A stretch of DNA of 24,923 nt. Source: DASQBT01 sp035635075. GTDB lineage: Bacteria > Pseudomonadota > Gammaproteobacteria > Burkholderiales > Thiobacillaceae. Numbering within the stretch: position 1 is the first letter of the stretch; the number at the start of each line of letters is the position of its first letter. This document shows, one piece after another, positions 15,470-23,150 of this stretch. The stretch covers positions 1 to 24,923 of the forward strand of contig DASQBT010000193.1 in the NCBI GenBank assembly GCA_035635075.1. Direction: 5' to 3'. The position numbers and the translations under genes were made by a program. Under the pieces are notes generated by a model, which saw nothing but the letters and a program-made list of their open reading frames with translations, had not been told where the DNA came from and did not search any database.

Positions 15470-16450
15470 ATGGAAAGTGGACTTACCGGAGTCGAGTATC
15501 ACGCCCAGCGCCTGCTCAACCCCTATCGCGGGGTGGTGCATGTATTGCGTTACCAGTCTGCCGAGGCGGTGACCACCGATGGCATCCACTGGGACATCTA
15601 TGTCGCCAATGACGAGCTGCTAAAAGGCCTGCCGCGACACAAGAAGATCCAGACCTCCGACATCCGCTACGGCAGCTGGTCGCGGGAAAAGGGACTCAAA
15701 CGCGGCCCGCTTTATCCCTCCGAGGACTTCAAGCGCATGGAAGCGCAGGGCGCACTAGCCTTCGAGGCCCTGCTCCAATTGCATGAGCGCCTGCCGTTTC
15801 CACTGTGCGACTACCTCGAACTCTGGCTGCTGGACCAGGTCGGCCTGCCCCTGGTCCTGCTGACCAGCGTGCTGAACGAAGCCGAAATGGAACAGAACCC
15901 GACGCTGCATTGGCGCGCAGGCCATGTAGCGCAGGAACGTTTCGCCAGCGCCGTGGAGGGCGGGCCGCACGGCGCGGCGGACTGCCTCACCCGCTTTATC
16001 GCTGAACAGGCCGGAACGCCCCCGGTGGCGCAATGGTTTGAACGCCAGCCGGATGGCAGCGGCATCGGACTGACCGGCCATAACTTGCCGCTTTCCTACC
16101 AAGGGCGTGACCTCTTGCAGGAAGCCTTTCCCGCCGCGCTGATTTCCCCGGGCCGGGGCGAAGAAAGCCAGTGCCGCCTGGTTGAGGACTACGTGGCCTG
16201 GCAGGCACCTTGCCTTCTGATGCTGCCACTGCAAAAGGCGACTCGGGGAAATCTGGAAGTTCTCGCGCGGCGGCAGCCATTTGAAGTGCTTAAGCGCTGT
16301 CGGCTCTACCCGGAGGTCGTGGATCAAGCCCAGATCAACGCGGCCCGGGTGGAGGCGGCCCTATGCCGCCAGACTGCCCAAAGCGTTCAGGACAACAGCT
16401 TGTCGCCCTACTACATCGAGCTCAATCCGGTCGGTGGCGAATACAATTGA
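15470..16450 (+). CDS. Conserved hypothetical protein in the accA-tilS operon
   Basis: The 326-residue product is soluble, with no signal peptide or membrane segment. I recognise no catalytic domain. Seen features are an early block VHVLRYQSAEAVTTDGIHWDIYV (part), a mid-domain with PLCDYLELWLLD and LLTSVLNEAEMEQNPTLHWRAG, a central linker, and a late helix-rich segment with RQPFEVLKRCRLYPEVVDQ. It ends SPYYIELNPVGGEYN. Several cysteines are spread singly, with no CXXC pair, so zinc binding is not evident. The start is ATG 15470; a TTG at 15467 is directly before it and has no better RBS. It lies six bases after tilS, so it belongs to the same transcript. Function unknown. Confidence 0.8.
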   Translation: MESGLTGVEYHAQRLLNPYRGVVHVLRYQSAEAVTTDGIHWDIYVANDELLKGLPRHKKIQTSDIRYGSWSREKGLKRGPLYPSEDFKRMEAQGALAFEALLQLHERLPFPLCDYLELWLLDQVGLPLVLLTSVLNEAEMEQNPTLHWRAGHVAQERFASAVEGGPHGAADCLTRFIAEQAGTPPVAQWFERQPDGSGIGLTGHNLPLSYQGRDLLQEAFPAALISPGRGEESQCRLVEDYVAWQAPCLLMLPLQKATRGNLEVLARRQPFEVLKRCRLYPEVVDQAQINAARVEAALCRQTAQSVQDNSLSPYYIELNPVGGEYN

Positions 16451-16566
16451 GGACTGCGTGCTCAAGCTGGTTTCTGCACCGAACGCCGGCAAGCCGGACT
16501 ATTCTGACCGAGGCGGCGTGGGAATCGCTGCCCTTATCCGCAACTTGTTTTACCCCTGTACATTTA

Positions 16567-16573
16567 AGGAGGA
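16567..16573 (+). promoter_or_regulatory. Strong RBS deciding the PA2779 start
   Basis: AAGGAGG at 16567-16573 is a full-strength Shine-Dalgarno sequence. It is 9 bases from ATG 16583 and only 3 from the in-frame TTG at 16577, so ATG 16583 is the start. Confidence 0.75.
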
Positions 16574-16582
16574 ACTTTGATC

Positions 16583-16978
16583 ATGACCCGCGACAGATTT
16601 AAGCAATTCATAGCCTGGCTGCTGATTGCCAGCACCTGCAACCTGGCCCAGTTCGCACCCGCCAATGCGGCTATGGTCGCCACCGACCAGCTGGCCGGGG
16701 CGGCCCAGGTACAGGATGCACGTGACAAGTTGAAAGACTTCCTGGCCCGTGCCGATGTTCGTCGCCAGTTCGAGCAACTGGGCGTTGATCCGAGCGCTGC
16801 GCAAGCGCGCGCAGATGCTTTGACCGATGAGGAAATCCAGCGCGTGAGCGGCCAGATCAATCAACTGCCGGCGGGCGGCGACGTGCTCGGGGTCATCGTC
16901 TTCATCTTCGTGCTGCTGCTCATCACAGACATCCTTGGCCTGACCAAAATCTTCCCATTCACCCGGCCGATCCGTTAG
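16583..16978 (+). CDS. PA2779 family secreted/membrane protein
   Basis: The 131-residue product has a signal peptide or N-terminal anchor (FIAWLLIASTCNLAQF, then ANAAM with a likely cleavage site near residue 28). Family features follow: DVRRQFEQLGVDPSAAQARA, then LTDEEIQRVSGQINQLPAGGD, and a C-terminal membrane helix (VIVFIFVLLLITDILGL) ending in FPFTRPIR. The family is usually paired with a PA2778-type cysteine peptidase. None is found here, which is unusual. The start at 16583 is fixed by the strong RBS. It ends the accA-tilS-hypothetical run, but with 132 bases to the preceding gene it may have its own promoter. A hairpin terminator follows. Confidence 0.82.
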   Translation: MTRDRFKQFIAWLLIASTCNLAQFAPANAAMVATDQLAGAAQVQDARDKLKDFLARADVRRQFEQLGVDPSAAQARADALTDEEIQRVSGQINQLPAGGDVLGVIVFIFVLLLITDILGLTKIFPFTRPIR

Positions 16979-16992
16979 CCCGGGGGAGACAG

Positions 16993-17030
16993 AGCCAGGC
17001 GCGCCGCCTGGCTTGTGTTGGCTTGTTGCT
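16993..17030 (+). terminator. Rho-independent terminator after PA2779 gene
   Basis: AGCCAGGC at 16993-17000 pairs perfectly with GCCTGGCT at 17006-17013 over a five-base loop. A T-rich tail (TGTGTTGGCTTGTTGCTT) follows. It lies 15 bases after the stop. Confidence 0.75.
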
Positions 17031-17046
17031 TGTGCGTGCCCCAGGC

Positions 17047-17071
17047 ATCAAGGCCGTTGTAACGCCTTGAT
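17047..17071. repeat. Second inverted repeat between convergent genes
   Basis: ATCAAGGC, a one-base bulge, GTT, GT loop, AAC and GCCTTGAT fold into an almost perfect 11-bp hairpin. It has no T tract on either side, so it may be a 3'-end stabiliser or a bidirectional barrier between the PA2779 and srkA transcripts. Confidence 0.5.
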
Positions 17072-17102
17072 CGAAGCGGATTTCCGGGGCGTGCAAACGC
17101 AC

Positions 17103-18101
17103 CTAGGCGAGCGCCAGCGGTGCCTCATCCATAAGTGCAATCTGCTCGCGCAATTCCAGGATCCGATCCTGCCAGTAGCGCTGGCTGTTGAACCAGGGGA
17201 AAGCGGCGGGAAAAGCCGGGTCGTCCCAGCGCCGCGCCAGCCAGGCAGAGTAGTGCAGCAGGCGCAACGTGCGCAGGGCTTCGAGCAGATGCAATTCGCG
17301 CGGATTGAAGTCGAAGAAATCCTCGTAGCCGGCCAGCACATCCCTGAACTGACGCGCCATGGTTTCTTGCTCGCCCGACAGCAGCATCCACAGATCCTGC
17401 AGCGTGGGTCCCATGCGGCTGTCATCGAAGTCAACGAAGTGCGGCCCGTCATCCGTCCACAGCACGTTGCCCATATGGCAGTCGCCGTGCAGGCGCTGGA
17501 TGCGAATCTCGCCAGCCCGCTCAAGACAACGCTGCACGCCTTCCAGCGCCTGCTGTGAAACGCTCTCCCAGGCCGGCAGCAGATCGGGCGGCAGCCAGCG
17601 ATTGGCCAACAGGTAATCGCGCGACTCGGTGCCAAATGTCTGAATGCTCAGCGCCGGACGGTGGACAAAGGGCTGCAGGCTCCCCACCGCATGAATGCGC
17701 CCGATGAAGCGCCCCATCCATTCCAGGGTGTCCGGGTCGTCCAGCTCCGGCGGACGACCGCCCTGGCGCGGATACACGGCAAAACGAAACCCGCCGAAAC
17801 GGTGCAAAGTTGCGCTTCCTATTTCCAAAGGCGGAACCACAGGTATTTCGCGCTCTGCCAGCTCCAGCGTGAAAGCATGCTCTTCCAGTATCGCTGCATC
17901 GCTCCAGCGACCCGGCCGGTAGAACTTGGCCACCAGCGGCGGCCCGTCCTCCTGCCCAACTTGGTACACCCGGTTCTCGAAACTGTTTAGTGCCAGCAGC
18001 CTGCCATCGCAGGGCAGGTTCATGCTTTCCAGCGCGTCCAGCACAAGATCGGGCGAGAGCGTTGCGTAGGGAGGCGGGGTATGGTCTCGCATGGGCGGCA
18101 T
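17103..18101 (-). CDS. srkA: Stress response kinase A
   Basis: The 332-residue product matches SrkA (RdoA/YihE), a eukaryotic-like Ser/Thr protein kinase that protects cells from stress-induced death. It has the nucleotide-binding lobe with NSFENRVYQVG, then LVAKFYRPGRWSDAAILEEHAF (catalytic Lys and C-helix Glu). The Brenner-type catalytic loop is RLHGDCHMGNVLW near residue 205, followed by the metal loop FVDFDDSRMGP. The length is near the 328 residues of the E. coli protein. MPPMRD may start at the first or the second Met; neither has a good Shine-Dalgarno sequence. In E. coli srkA precedes dsbA; here no dsbA is adjacent. Confidence 0.93.
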   Translation of the reverse strand: MPPMRDHTPPPYATLSPDLVLDALESMNLPCDGRLLALNSFENRVYQVGQEDGPPLVAKFYRPGRWSDAAILEEHAFTLELAEREIPVVPPLEIGSATLHRFGGFRFAVYPRQGGRPPELDDPDTLEWMGRFIGRIHAVGSLQPFVHRPALSIQTFGTESRDYLLANRWLPPDLLPAWESVSQQALEGVQRCLERAGEIRIQRLHGDCHMGNVLWTDDGPHFVDFDDSRMGPTLQDLWMLLSGEQETMARQFRDVLAGYEDFFDFNPRELHLLEALRTLRLLHYSAWLARRWDDPAFPAAFPWFNSQRYWQDRILELREQIALMDEAPLALA

Positions 18102-18141
18102 TGTAACGGGTGAATCATGGGGCGCCGTGCGGTAGTCTGTC

Positions 18142-18223
18142 TATAATTTGGAACCTGGATCGGGCTTGCCAGATCAAACCGCTGTCAAGCATTCCCGATG
18201 TCGCTCTCGACCCCAAGAGGAGA
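18142..18223 (+). promoter_or_regulatory. Candidate -10 and RBS for the GST gene
   Basis: TATAAT at 18142-18147 suggests a promoter, without a good -35. The RBS AAGAGGAGA at 18215-18223 sits five bases from ATG 18229 and decides that start over the upstream in-frame ATG at 18148. Confidence 0.5.
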
Positions 18224-18228
18224 TTCCC

Positions 18229-18840
18229 ATGAAACTCTATTACTCCCCGGGCGCCTGTTCCATGGCGGTGCACATAGCCTTACGCGAAGCCGGTTACGAA
18301 TTCGAGCTCGACAAGGTCGACCTGGGCGCAAAGCGGACCGCCGGCGGCGAGGATTACAACCAGGTCAACGCAAAGGGCTACGTGCCCGCACTGCGCTTGG
18401 ACGACGGCCGGGTGCTGACCGAAGACGCAGTGCTGCTGCAATATGTCGCCGACCACAAACCGGAGGCGGGCCTGGCGCCGCCGCTGGGCAGCATGGAGCG
18501 CTACCGGCTGATGGAATGGCTAAATTTCATTTCCAGCGAAATCCACAAGACCTTGGGCGCGCTGTTCAACCCAAAAGTCACGCCCGAATGGCGCGACAAC
18601 CAAGTCGCGCTGTTCGGCCGACGCGCCAACTGGCTGGTTGCACAATTGGGAAACAAGCCCTACCTGATGGGGGACAAATTCACGGTGGCGGATGCCTACC
18701 TGTTTACCGTGCTCCGCTGGTGCAAGCTGCACAAGGTCGACACGAGCAATTGGCCGGTACTGAATGACTACAGCGCGCGCATCGCGGCACGTCCGGCGGT
18801 AGTGGCGGCCATGCAGGCGGAAGGGCTGCTTGCAGGCTAG
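18229..18840 (+). CDS. Glutathione S-transferase, beta-class-like
   Basis: The 203-residue product has a thioredoxin-like N domain (MKLYYSPGACSMAVHIALREAG) with a serine/cysteine active site at residues 10-11, as in beta-class bacterial GSTs. NAKGYVPALRLDDG carries the cis-proline, and VLTEDAVLLQYVAD carries the glutathione-binding acidic residue. The helical C domain contains LMGDKFTVADAYLFTVLRW, the N-capping-box motif, near residue 150. It should conjugate glutathione or reduce peroxides in the cytoplasm. The frame is open to 18148, but homology and the RBS fix the start at 18229. Its stop overlaps the stop of the convergent membrane protein by three bases. Confidence 0.95.
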   Translation: MKLYYSPGACSMAVHIALREAGYEFELDKVDLGAKRTAGGEDYNQVNAKGYVPALRLDDGRVLTEDAVLLQYVADHKPEAGLAPPLGSMERYRLMEWLNFISSEIHKTLGALFNPKVTPEWRDNQVALFGRRANWLVAQLGNKPYLMGDKFTVADAYLFTVLRWCKLHKVDTSNWPVLNDYSARIAARPAVVAAMQAEGLLAG

Positions 18841-19139
18841 TTCGACTCATCGTCGAACTGGCCCAGCGGCCGTTTGAAGGTGAATTCAGCCGGCTTGACG
18901 ATAAACTCGTGCGCCGAATCACCCACGCTGCCGGTGGGGATGGTAAACGGCAAGGCCACAATCGTCAGCGCGGTCCCGATGACCGTCGTTACCAGCCCCA
19001 ATGGGCGCATGACGACGATGTCCACCAACATGTCCGTACCCTTGTCGCCGCTCACCGTATTCGGGTCGTCCGCTGTTGCAGGGAGAGGCGCTATGGCCAG
19101 CGTGAGTGCAATCAGGGCGGCTCTGAGTCTTGTTCCCAT
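18837..19139 (-). CDS. Small exported multi-pass protein
   Basis: The 100-residue product (starting at ATG 19139) has a signal peptide MGTRLRAALIALTLAIAPLPATA cleaved near residue 24. It then has a hydrophobic stretch around residues 45-65, with the conserved-looking RPLGLVTTVIGTALTIVALPFTIPTGSVGDSAHEF and a closing FTFKRPLGQF. The pattern recurs in small exported proteins of proteobacteria with no assigned function. A GTG at 19145 gives a slightly longer alternative with no better RBS. It starts two bases after the stop of the HicA-like gene, so both are co-transcribed. The C-terminal end overlaps the GST stop on the other strand. Confidence 0.75.
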   Translation of the reverse strand: MGTRLRAALIALTLAIAPLPATADDPNTVSGDKGTDMLVDIVVMRPLGLVTTVIGTALTIVALPFTIPTGSVGDSAHEFIVKPAEFTFKRPLGQFDDESN

Positions 19140-19141
19140 GG

Positions 19142-19420
19142 TCACTGATTCCCGGCCTCGTACTGCGACAAGGTGACTCCGGCGGAGGCCAGATAATCGC
19201 GCAGATGGCGAATCTCCTGCTTGGTGCAGGTGTTGCTCTGGTGCGGGCGGTGCAAGAATCCCTCGATTCCGTTTAGTACCACGCGGAAACTGGCGCCGTG
19301 GTGCGGCTCCACTGTCGCTCCCAAGTGCGTCAGCAGGGATTCGACCTCACGCCAGTGGATATTGCTGCTGGCCGGACCCTCGAAAATGGCGTGGAGCAGG
19401 TTGTCATGCTTATGACTCAT
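19142..19420 (-). CDS. HicA-like (YcfA/DUF-type) small protein without HicB
   Basis: The 92-residue product resembles the HicA dsRBD-like mRNA-interferase fold: HWREVESLLTHLGATVE, then GASFRVVLNGIEGFLHRPH, then a terminal helix EIRHLRDYLASAGV. The canonical catalytic GSH motif is not present; the matching place reads GASFRVV. No HicB antitoxin is adjacent. Similar longer solo HicA-like proteins exist in proteobacteria and are often annotated as HicA by domain hit only. Toxicity is thus doubtful. It is followed within two bases by the small exported protein gene, which is not a HicB. Start ATG 19420 is the only good one. Confidence 0.68.
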   Translation of the reverse strand: MSHKHDNLLHAIFEGPASSNIHWREVESLLTHLGATVEPHHGASFRVVLNGIEGFLHRPHQSNTCTKQEIRHLRDYLASAGVTLSQYEAGNQ

Positions 19421-19658
19421 GGCTTGCAGCCCCCATGGATACCCGACATATGATCAGAATACGGCATAAGTTCGGTCCGCGCGAGGGCGCACAGGTGCGC
19501 GAGTTTGCATGTACTTGGCGGAACCGGGCCATGTGCAGCCAGGCCTCTGCGCAGTTGCATCCGCCCCGCCTAGCCAGCACAATGTTGCAGAGCCCAGGCG
19601 CGGCCAACCGGCGGCAATTCCGGCTGGCGCATATGCGACATGAACGTGGACAGGCACT

Positions 19659-20144
19659 ATGAGCATGACAAGCACAGAGCGATTTGAAACCGTGATCGAA
19701 TACCGCCAGGCATTTGATCGCTTGCTGGCTGCCACCCGCCTACATCTGCGCATTTACGACCAGGACTTGCGTGAATTGGCGCTGGATACCCCTGCGCGCA
19801 TTGACGCGCTTCGCAGCCTGTGTCTTTCCGGGCCGGGCCGGCGCATTGAGATCCTGCTGCGCAACTGGGACTCGGTGCGCGATCACCAGCCGCGTCTAAT
19901 GGGGCTGCTGCAACACTTCAGTCACGCGCTCGAAATCCGTCAGGAAGAATCTGTCGATCAAGCCCCCATGGACGCGTATGTCTTGGGTGATGACCGGCTG
20001 ATACTGACAAGGCCCCACCGCGACAGCGCACGCAGCCTGCTGCATCTTGATGACCCGCTGGCGTGCCGGGCCCACATACAAACCTTCAGTCAGTTCTGGG
20101 AGCGATCCGAGGGGCCGCTCGCCTCACGCCCTCTGGGCTTGTAG
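19659..20144 (+). CDS. Conserved betaproteobacterial hypothetical (DUF7931-like)
   Basis: The 161-residue product is soluble, and its layout matches a small family of unknown function seen in betaproteobacteria. The N-terminal part has YRQAFDRLLAATRLHLRIYD and RIDALRSLC; the middle has RRIEILLRNWDSVRDHQPRLMGLLQHFSHALEIRQ; the end has DDRLILTRPHRDSARSLL and AHIQTFSQFWERS. The alternation of strands and helices and the IYD/DL pattern recall half of a phospholipase-D-like fold, but no HKD motif is complete, so catalysis is unlikely. The start ATG 19659 is the best choice; no strong RBS is seen (GGACAGG 8-14 bases upstream). Confidence 0.7.
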   Translation: MSMTSTERFETVIEYRQAFDRLLAATRLHLRIYDQDLRELALDTPARIDALRSLCLSGPGRRIEILLRNWDSVRDHQPRLMGLLQHFSHALEIRQEESVDQAPMDAYVLGDDRLILTRPHRDSARSLLHLDDPLACRAHIQTFSQFWERSEGPLASRPLGL

Positions 20145-20203
20145 GCCGAATTCGTTTCTTGCGCTTACAGACGGGCTCTGGACCTGCCCTGAATGCCTGA
20201 AGA

Positions 20204-20596
20204 TTACTGTGCGCTGAAGATTGTCTGGGGGAACAGAGGCGTCCCGGTGAGGCGGATCCATGAACGCTGCGGATTGCAGTAACACGCGCGCTGGCGCTCA
20301 AACAGCAGGCTTTCATAGCGTGCCTTGAGGGCATCCCGAGCGTCGGCGCTGGAGGCGCTGCTCAGGGCCGCCTGGTAGGCGCGGCACTCGTGCTCCAGCA
20401 ACAGGGCAGGACAGGCAATCTGCCCAGCGCCTGCCTCGGCCGCACTGGTCGGAATGGCCATGGCATTAGGCGCCAGCAGAAGCAGCGGTAGGCCATAACG
20501 CAGCACGGCACCGACCAGTCGGGCTGTGGTGCTGCCGCCGGCGCGGCCAGCCATTGAGGGTTCGATAGTTGCCAAGTTCAAATGGTCCTTATGCAT
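20204..20596 (-). CDS. Small secreted cysteine-containing protein
   Basis: The product (130 residues from ATG 20596) has a hydrophobic segment (LPLLLLAPNAMA) near residues 36-47 preceded by basic residues, so it is probably exported. The mature part has four cysteines: CPALLLEHEC, then near the end ACYC. Between them lie helices rich in Ala and Arg. I recognise no family. ATG 20596 is preceded by AGCAGG; an upstream ATG at 20614 and a later one at 20536 (MAGRAGG) are possible. The last gives a more usual signal-peptide length. It faces the 19659 gene tail to tail. Confidence 0.55.
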   Translation of the reverse strand: MHKDHLNLATIEPSMAGRAGGSTTARLVGAVLRYGLPLLLLAPNAMAIPTSAAEAGAGQIACPALLLEHECRAYQAALSSASSADARDALKARYESLLFERQRACYCNPQRSWIRLTGTPLFPQTIFSAQ

Positions 20597-20816
20597 GATC
20601 CTGCTCTTCTTCATCTTGATCTTGCGCCCACCGACTCATGGCTCACCAGACGGTGTGAATGCCCTGCGGTCGCTTTGCACCACCCGGGCGATGGGCATTG
20701 CTCCAATGACAGCAATGCTGGGATGGATAGTAAGACATGGGCCACGACGAAACAATCATCCGCTGACTCAAATCTGATAAATGATTCTTTAGTTGGCGCG
20801 ACCCAGCCGGATGGCG

Positions 20817-21614
20817 TCACGACAACGCTTCAAGCCAGGAGAGCTCGGCTTCAGCAAAGCCGCTTTTGCGGCGGGCCTCCAGGTTGAAGGGGGGCTTGAG
20901 CGGTGGTGCGTCATAGTCCTTCAACAATTGCCGGAAGGTTTGCACCGGTTCGAGACCCCGCTCCCCGCACAGGTGAAAATACCAGCGACTGCCGATTGCC
21001 ACATGACCGATTTCGTCGCGTTCGATGATGGCCAGGATGTCAACCGCGGCCTGGTCGCCCGCCGCGCGTAGCCTCCCCATGATGGCCGGCGTCGCATCCA
21101 GGCCACGCGCTTCCAGCACCCGCGGAACCAGCGCCATGCGCACCAAGGGATCGTGGGCAGTCTTCTGCGCCATTTCCCACAAACCGTTATGGGCCGGGAA
21201 ATCCCCGTAGCCATGGCCGAGGGTGTGCAAATGTCCGCGCAGCAATTGAAAATGCTGGGCCTCTTCGGCCGCCACTTTCAGCCAATCACCGTAAAAAGCT
21301 GGGGGCATGCCGCGAAAGCGATAGACCGCGTCCAGCGCCAAGTTGATGGCGTTGAATTCGATATGGGTCAGGGCATGAATCAACGCTGCCCGTCCAACCG
21401 GCGTGGTCATTTTGCGGCGCGGCGCCTGCAAAGGCGGCACTAGTTCCGGCTGCGGTGGCCGGCCCGGTTTGGAAATGATTTGGACCGGCCACGCTGCATC
21501 ATCGGCCACTGCTCCCCTTTGCCACGCGGCACAGAGATCATGGGCCAGACGCGCCTTGATCCCTGGGTCTGTGCTCATCAGGGCATGCCATGCGGCTTCG
21601 AATAGACCCGTCAA
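20817..21614 (-). CDS. DUF455 ferritin-like diiron protein
   Basis: The 265-residue product matches DUF455. It has the full ferritin-like ligand set: E86 (THIEFNAI), E118-x-x-H121 (EEAQHF), E168 (LEARGLD) and E201-x-x-H204 (DEIGHV). This is the same four-helix diiron arrangement used by MiaE-type hydroxylases, so an O2-dependent oxidation is expected. The substrate is not known. The N terminus (about 70 residues) is a non-ferritin extension with KPGRPPQPELVPP. Its ATG overlaps the stop of the radical SAM gene by four bases (ATGA), so both are co-translated. No signal peptide. Confidence 0.88.
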   Translation of the reverse strand: MTGLFEAAWHALMSTDPGIKARLAHDLCAAWQRGAVADDAAWPVQIISKPGRPPQPELVPPLQAPRRKMTTPVGRAALIHALTHIEFNAINLALDAVYRFRGMPPAFYGDWLKVAAEEAQHFQLLRGHLHTLGHGYGDFPAHNGLWEMAQKTAHDPLVRMALVPRVLEARGLDATPAIMGRLRAAGDQAAVDILAIIERDEIGHVAIGSRWYFHLCGERGLEPVQTFRQLLKDYDAPPLKPPFNLEARRKSGFAEAELSWLEALS

Positions 21615-22663
21615 AACAAGGTCCTCTGCGCTGCGGGAGGGCGAAATAAGTCGAGCTTGTGAGACGGCATGCCCTGGTCCAGGCCATAACGCGCTTTGGC
21701 AAGCCGAAAGCGCTTAGCCAGCAGCTCGGCAAACGGGCCCGAGCCGGACATGCGCGAACCGAACTGAGGGTCATTTTCCCTGCCATCGCGACTTTGGCGA
21801 ATCAGGCTCATCACGTGCTCGGCCTTGAGCGGGTAGTGGGTCTGAAGCCATTCGGTAAACAGGGCTTTCAATTCGTGCGGCAGGCGCAGAAACACATAGC
21901 CCGCGCTGCGGGCGCCGGCCTCGGATGCGTGTGCCAGAATCTGCTCCATGTCCTTGTCAGTCAATGCCGGGATGACCGGCGCGACCATGACGCCAACAGG
22001 AATGCCCGCCTGGTTCAGATTGCGAATCACCTCAAGCCGCCTCTGCGGCGCTGCAGCGCGGGGTTCAAGCTTTCTTGCCAATTCCCGGTCCAATGTCGTG
22101 ATGGTTACGAAAGCATGGACCAGGCCTTGTTCAGCCAGGGGCGCGAGCAGATCGAGATCCCGCTCCACCAGGGCGGACTTGGTCACGAAGCTGAACGGAT
22201 GCCGCGCCTCGGCCAACACTTCAAGCAATTCGCGGGTGATCCGCCAATCGCGCTCGATGGGCTGATAAAGATCGGTGTTGCTGCCGAGCGCAATGGGACT
22301 TGGCCGATAGCCGGGCTTGCACAATTCCGTGCGCAGCAAGACCGCCGCACCCGGTTTTGCGACAAGCCGGGTTTCAAAATCCAGACCCGGAGACAAGTCC
22401 AGATAGGCATGGCTTGGACGCGCATAACAGTACACACAGCCATGCTCGCAACCCCGGTAAGGATTGAGGGAGACCTCGAAGGGGATATCGGGGGAATCAT
22501 TGCGGCTGAGGATGGACCTGGCCTGTTCGACCCGGACCGCGGTCGGCGGCCTGCCCTCTTCTTCCAGAGTCGGCGTCCAGCCGTCATCCTCCGCTTGGCG
22601 CAGCGTGGACTCGAACCGTCCCGGCAAGTTGGAGGGGGCGCCCCGGCCCTTGTACGTTGCCAT
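21611..22663 (-). CDS. PA0069 family radical SAM protein
   Basis: The 350-residue product is a radical SAM enzyme of the PA0069 type. The 4Fe-4S motif is C72-x3-C76-x2-C79 (CEHGCVYCYA). The preceding FEVSLNPYRGC and following RPSHAYLDLSPGLDFETRLVAKP are family-specific. Later it carries GSNTDLYQPIERDWRITRELLE and ITTLDRELARKLEPRAAAPQRRLEVI, SAM-binding and beta-barrel elements related to the spore photoproduct lyase/SPL group. Substrate unknown. Its start has a TACAAT just upstream at 22675-22670, leaving almost no leader. It is coupled to DUF455 by ATGA and diverges from the 22732 gene. Confidence 0.9.
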   Translation of the reverse strand: MATYKGRGAPSNLPGRFESTLRQAEDDGWTPTLEEEGRPPTAVRVEQARSILSRNDSPDIPFEVSLNPYRGCEHGCVYCYARPSHAYLDLSPGLDFETRLVAKPGAAVLLRTELCKPGYRPSPIALGSNTDLYQPIERDWRITRELLEVLAEARHPFSFVTKSALVERDLDLLAPLAEQGLVHAFVTITTLDRELARKLEPRAAAPQRRLEVIRNLNQAGIPVGVMVAPVIPALTDKDMEQILAHASEAGARSAGYVFLRLPHELKALFTEWLQTHYPLKAEHVMSLIRQSRDGRENDPQFGSRMSGSGPFAELLAKRFRLAKARYGLDQGMPSHKLDLFRPPAAQRTLF

Positions 22664-22731
22664 CCCTTCATTGTACGAGCGGGGTAGAATCTTTCCATGC
22701 TGCGTCCCCGTGCAGCACGGACTGCATCGGC
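22664..22731. promoter_or_regulatory. Divergent promoter region
   Basis: In 68 bases lie a TAGAAT on the plus strand (22685-22690), serving the 22732 gene, and a TACAAT on the minus strand (22675-22670), serving the radical SAM gene. Neither has a convincing -35. Confidence 0.4.
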
Positions 22732-23136
22732 ATGAACGACTGGCAACACCTCCTGGAAGAACTCATCGAACAGCGGAAACCGCGCCGGATCCTGGTAAGC
22801 GGGCTTAGCCTGGCCGCCTGGGCAGACAACTGGTCGTTCAGCTTCCGAGCTCAAAGGGTTGCCGAGCCGCCGGCGGACCTGGCTCTGCTCAGTCTGCCGG
22901 AGCTGCCCCTGGAGGAAATTTCCCGAGCGCGGGACCGCTGTCCCTGTGTCGTCGTGCTGACAGAATCCTGTGCGGGCGCGGACTTCAACACCTTTCTGGC
23001 GCTGGGCCTTGAACGGCTTTACGAATCAGCCGACGGGGCGATACACCTCTACCGACACGACATCGCCACCTATAAGGCCGTCCCCGACTGGCTGAACGCG
23101 AAATATTGGGCCCATCCGGAGAGATGGGAGCCATAA
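22732..23136 (+). CDS. Conserved hypothetical protein (DUF6231-like)
   Basis: The 134-residue product has an alternating strand-helix layout: RRILVSGLSLAAWAD, ADLALLSLPELPLEEISRARDRCPCVVVL, then FNTFLALGLERLYES and an ending IHLYRHDIATYKAVPDWLNAKYWAHPERW. This matches a family of unknown role found in beta- and gammaproteobacteria, with a Rossmann-like, methyltransferase-like half fold but no SAM-binding glycine loop visible. The frame is open upstream to 22657, but ATG 22732 fits the family. It meets the nitroreductase tail to tail, 14 bases apart. Confidence 0.7.
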   Translation: MNDWQHLLEELIEQRKPRRILVSGLSLAAWADNWSFSFRAQRVAEPPADLALLSLPELPLEEISRARDRCPCVVVLTESCAGADFNTFLALGLERLYESADGAIHLYRHDIATYKAVPDWLNAKYWAHPERWEP

Positions 23137-23150
23137 GCGCTTTTCACGCT

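Noticed and set aside
18837..19420. HicAB toxin-antitoxin module
   Set aside because: The second gene has a signal peptide and membrane segment, not a HicB fold, and the HicA catalytic histidine is missing.
19435..19662. 75-codon ORF ending in ATGA over the 19659 start
   Set aside because: Rare codons, Arg/His-rich composition and no RBS argue against it, despite the suggestive overlap.
20526..20777. 83-codon plus-strand ORF in the gap before DUF455
   Set aside because: It starts inside an opposite-strand gene and has no RBS or recognisable motif.
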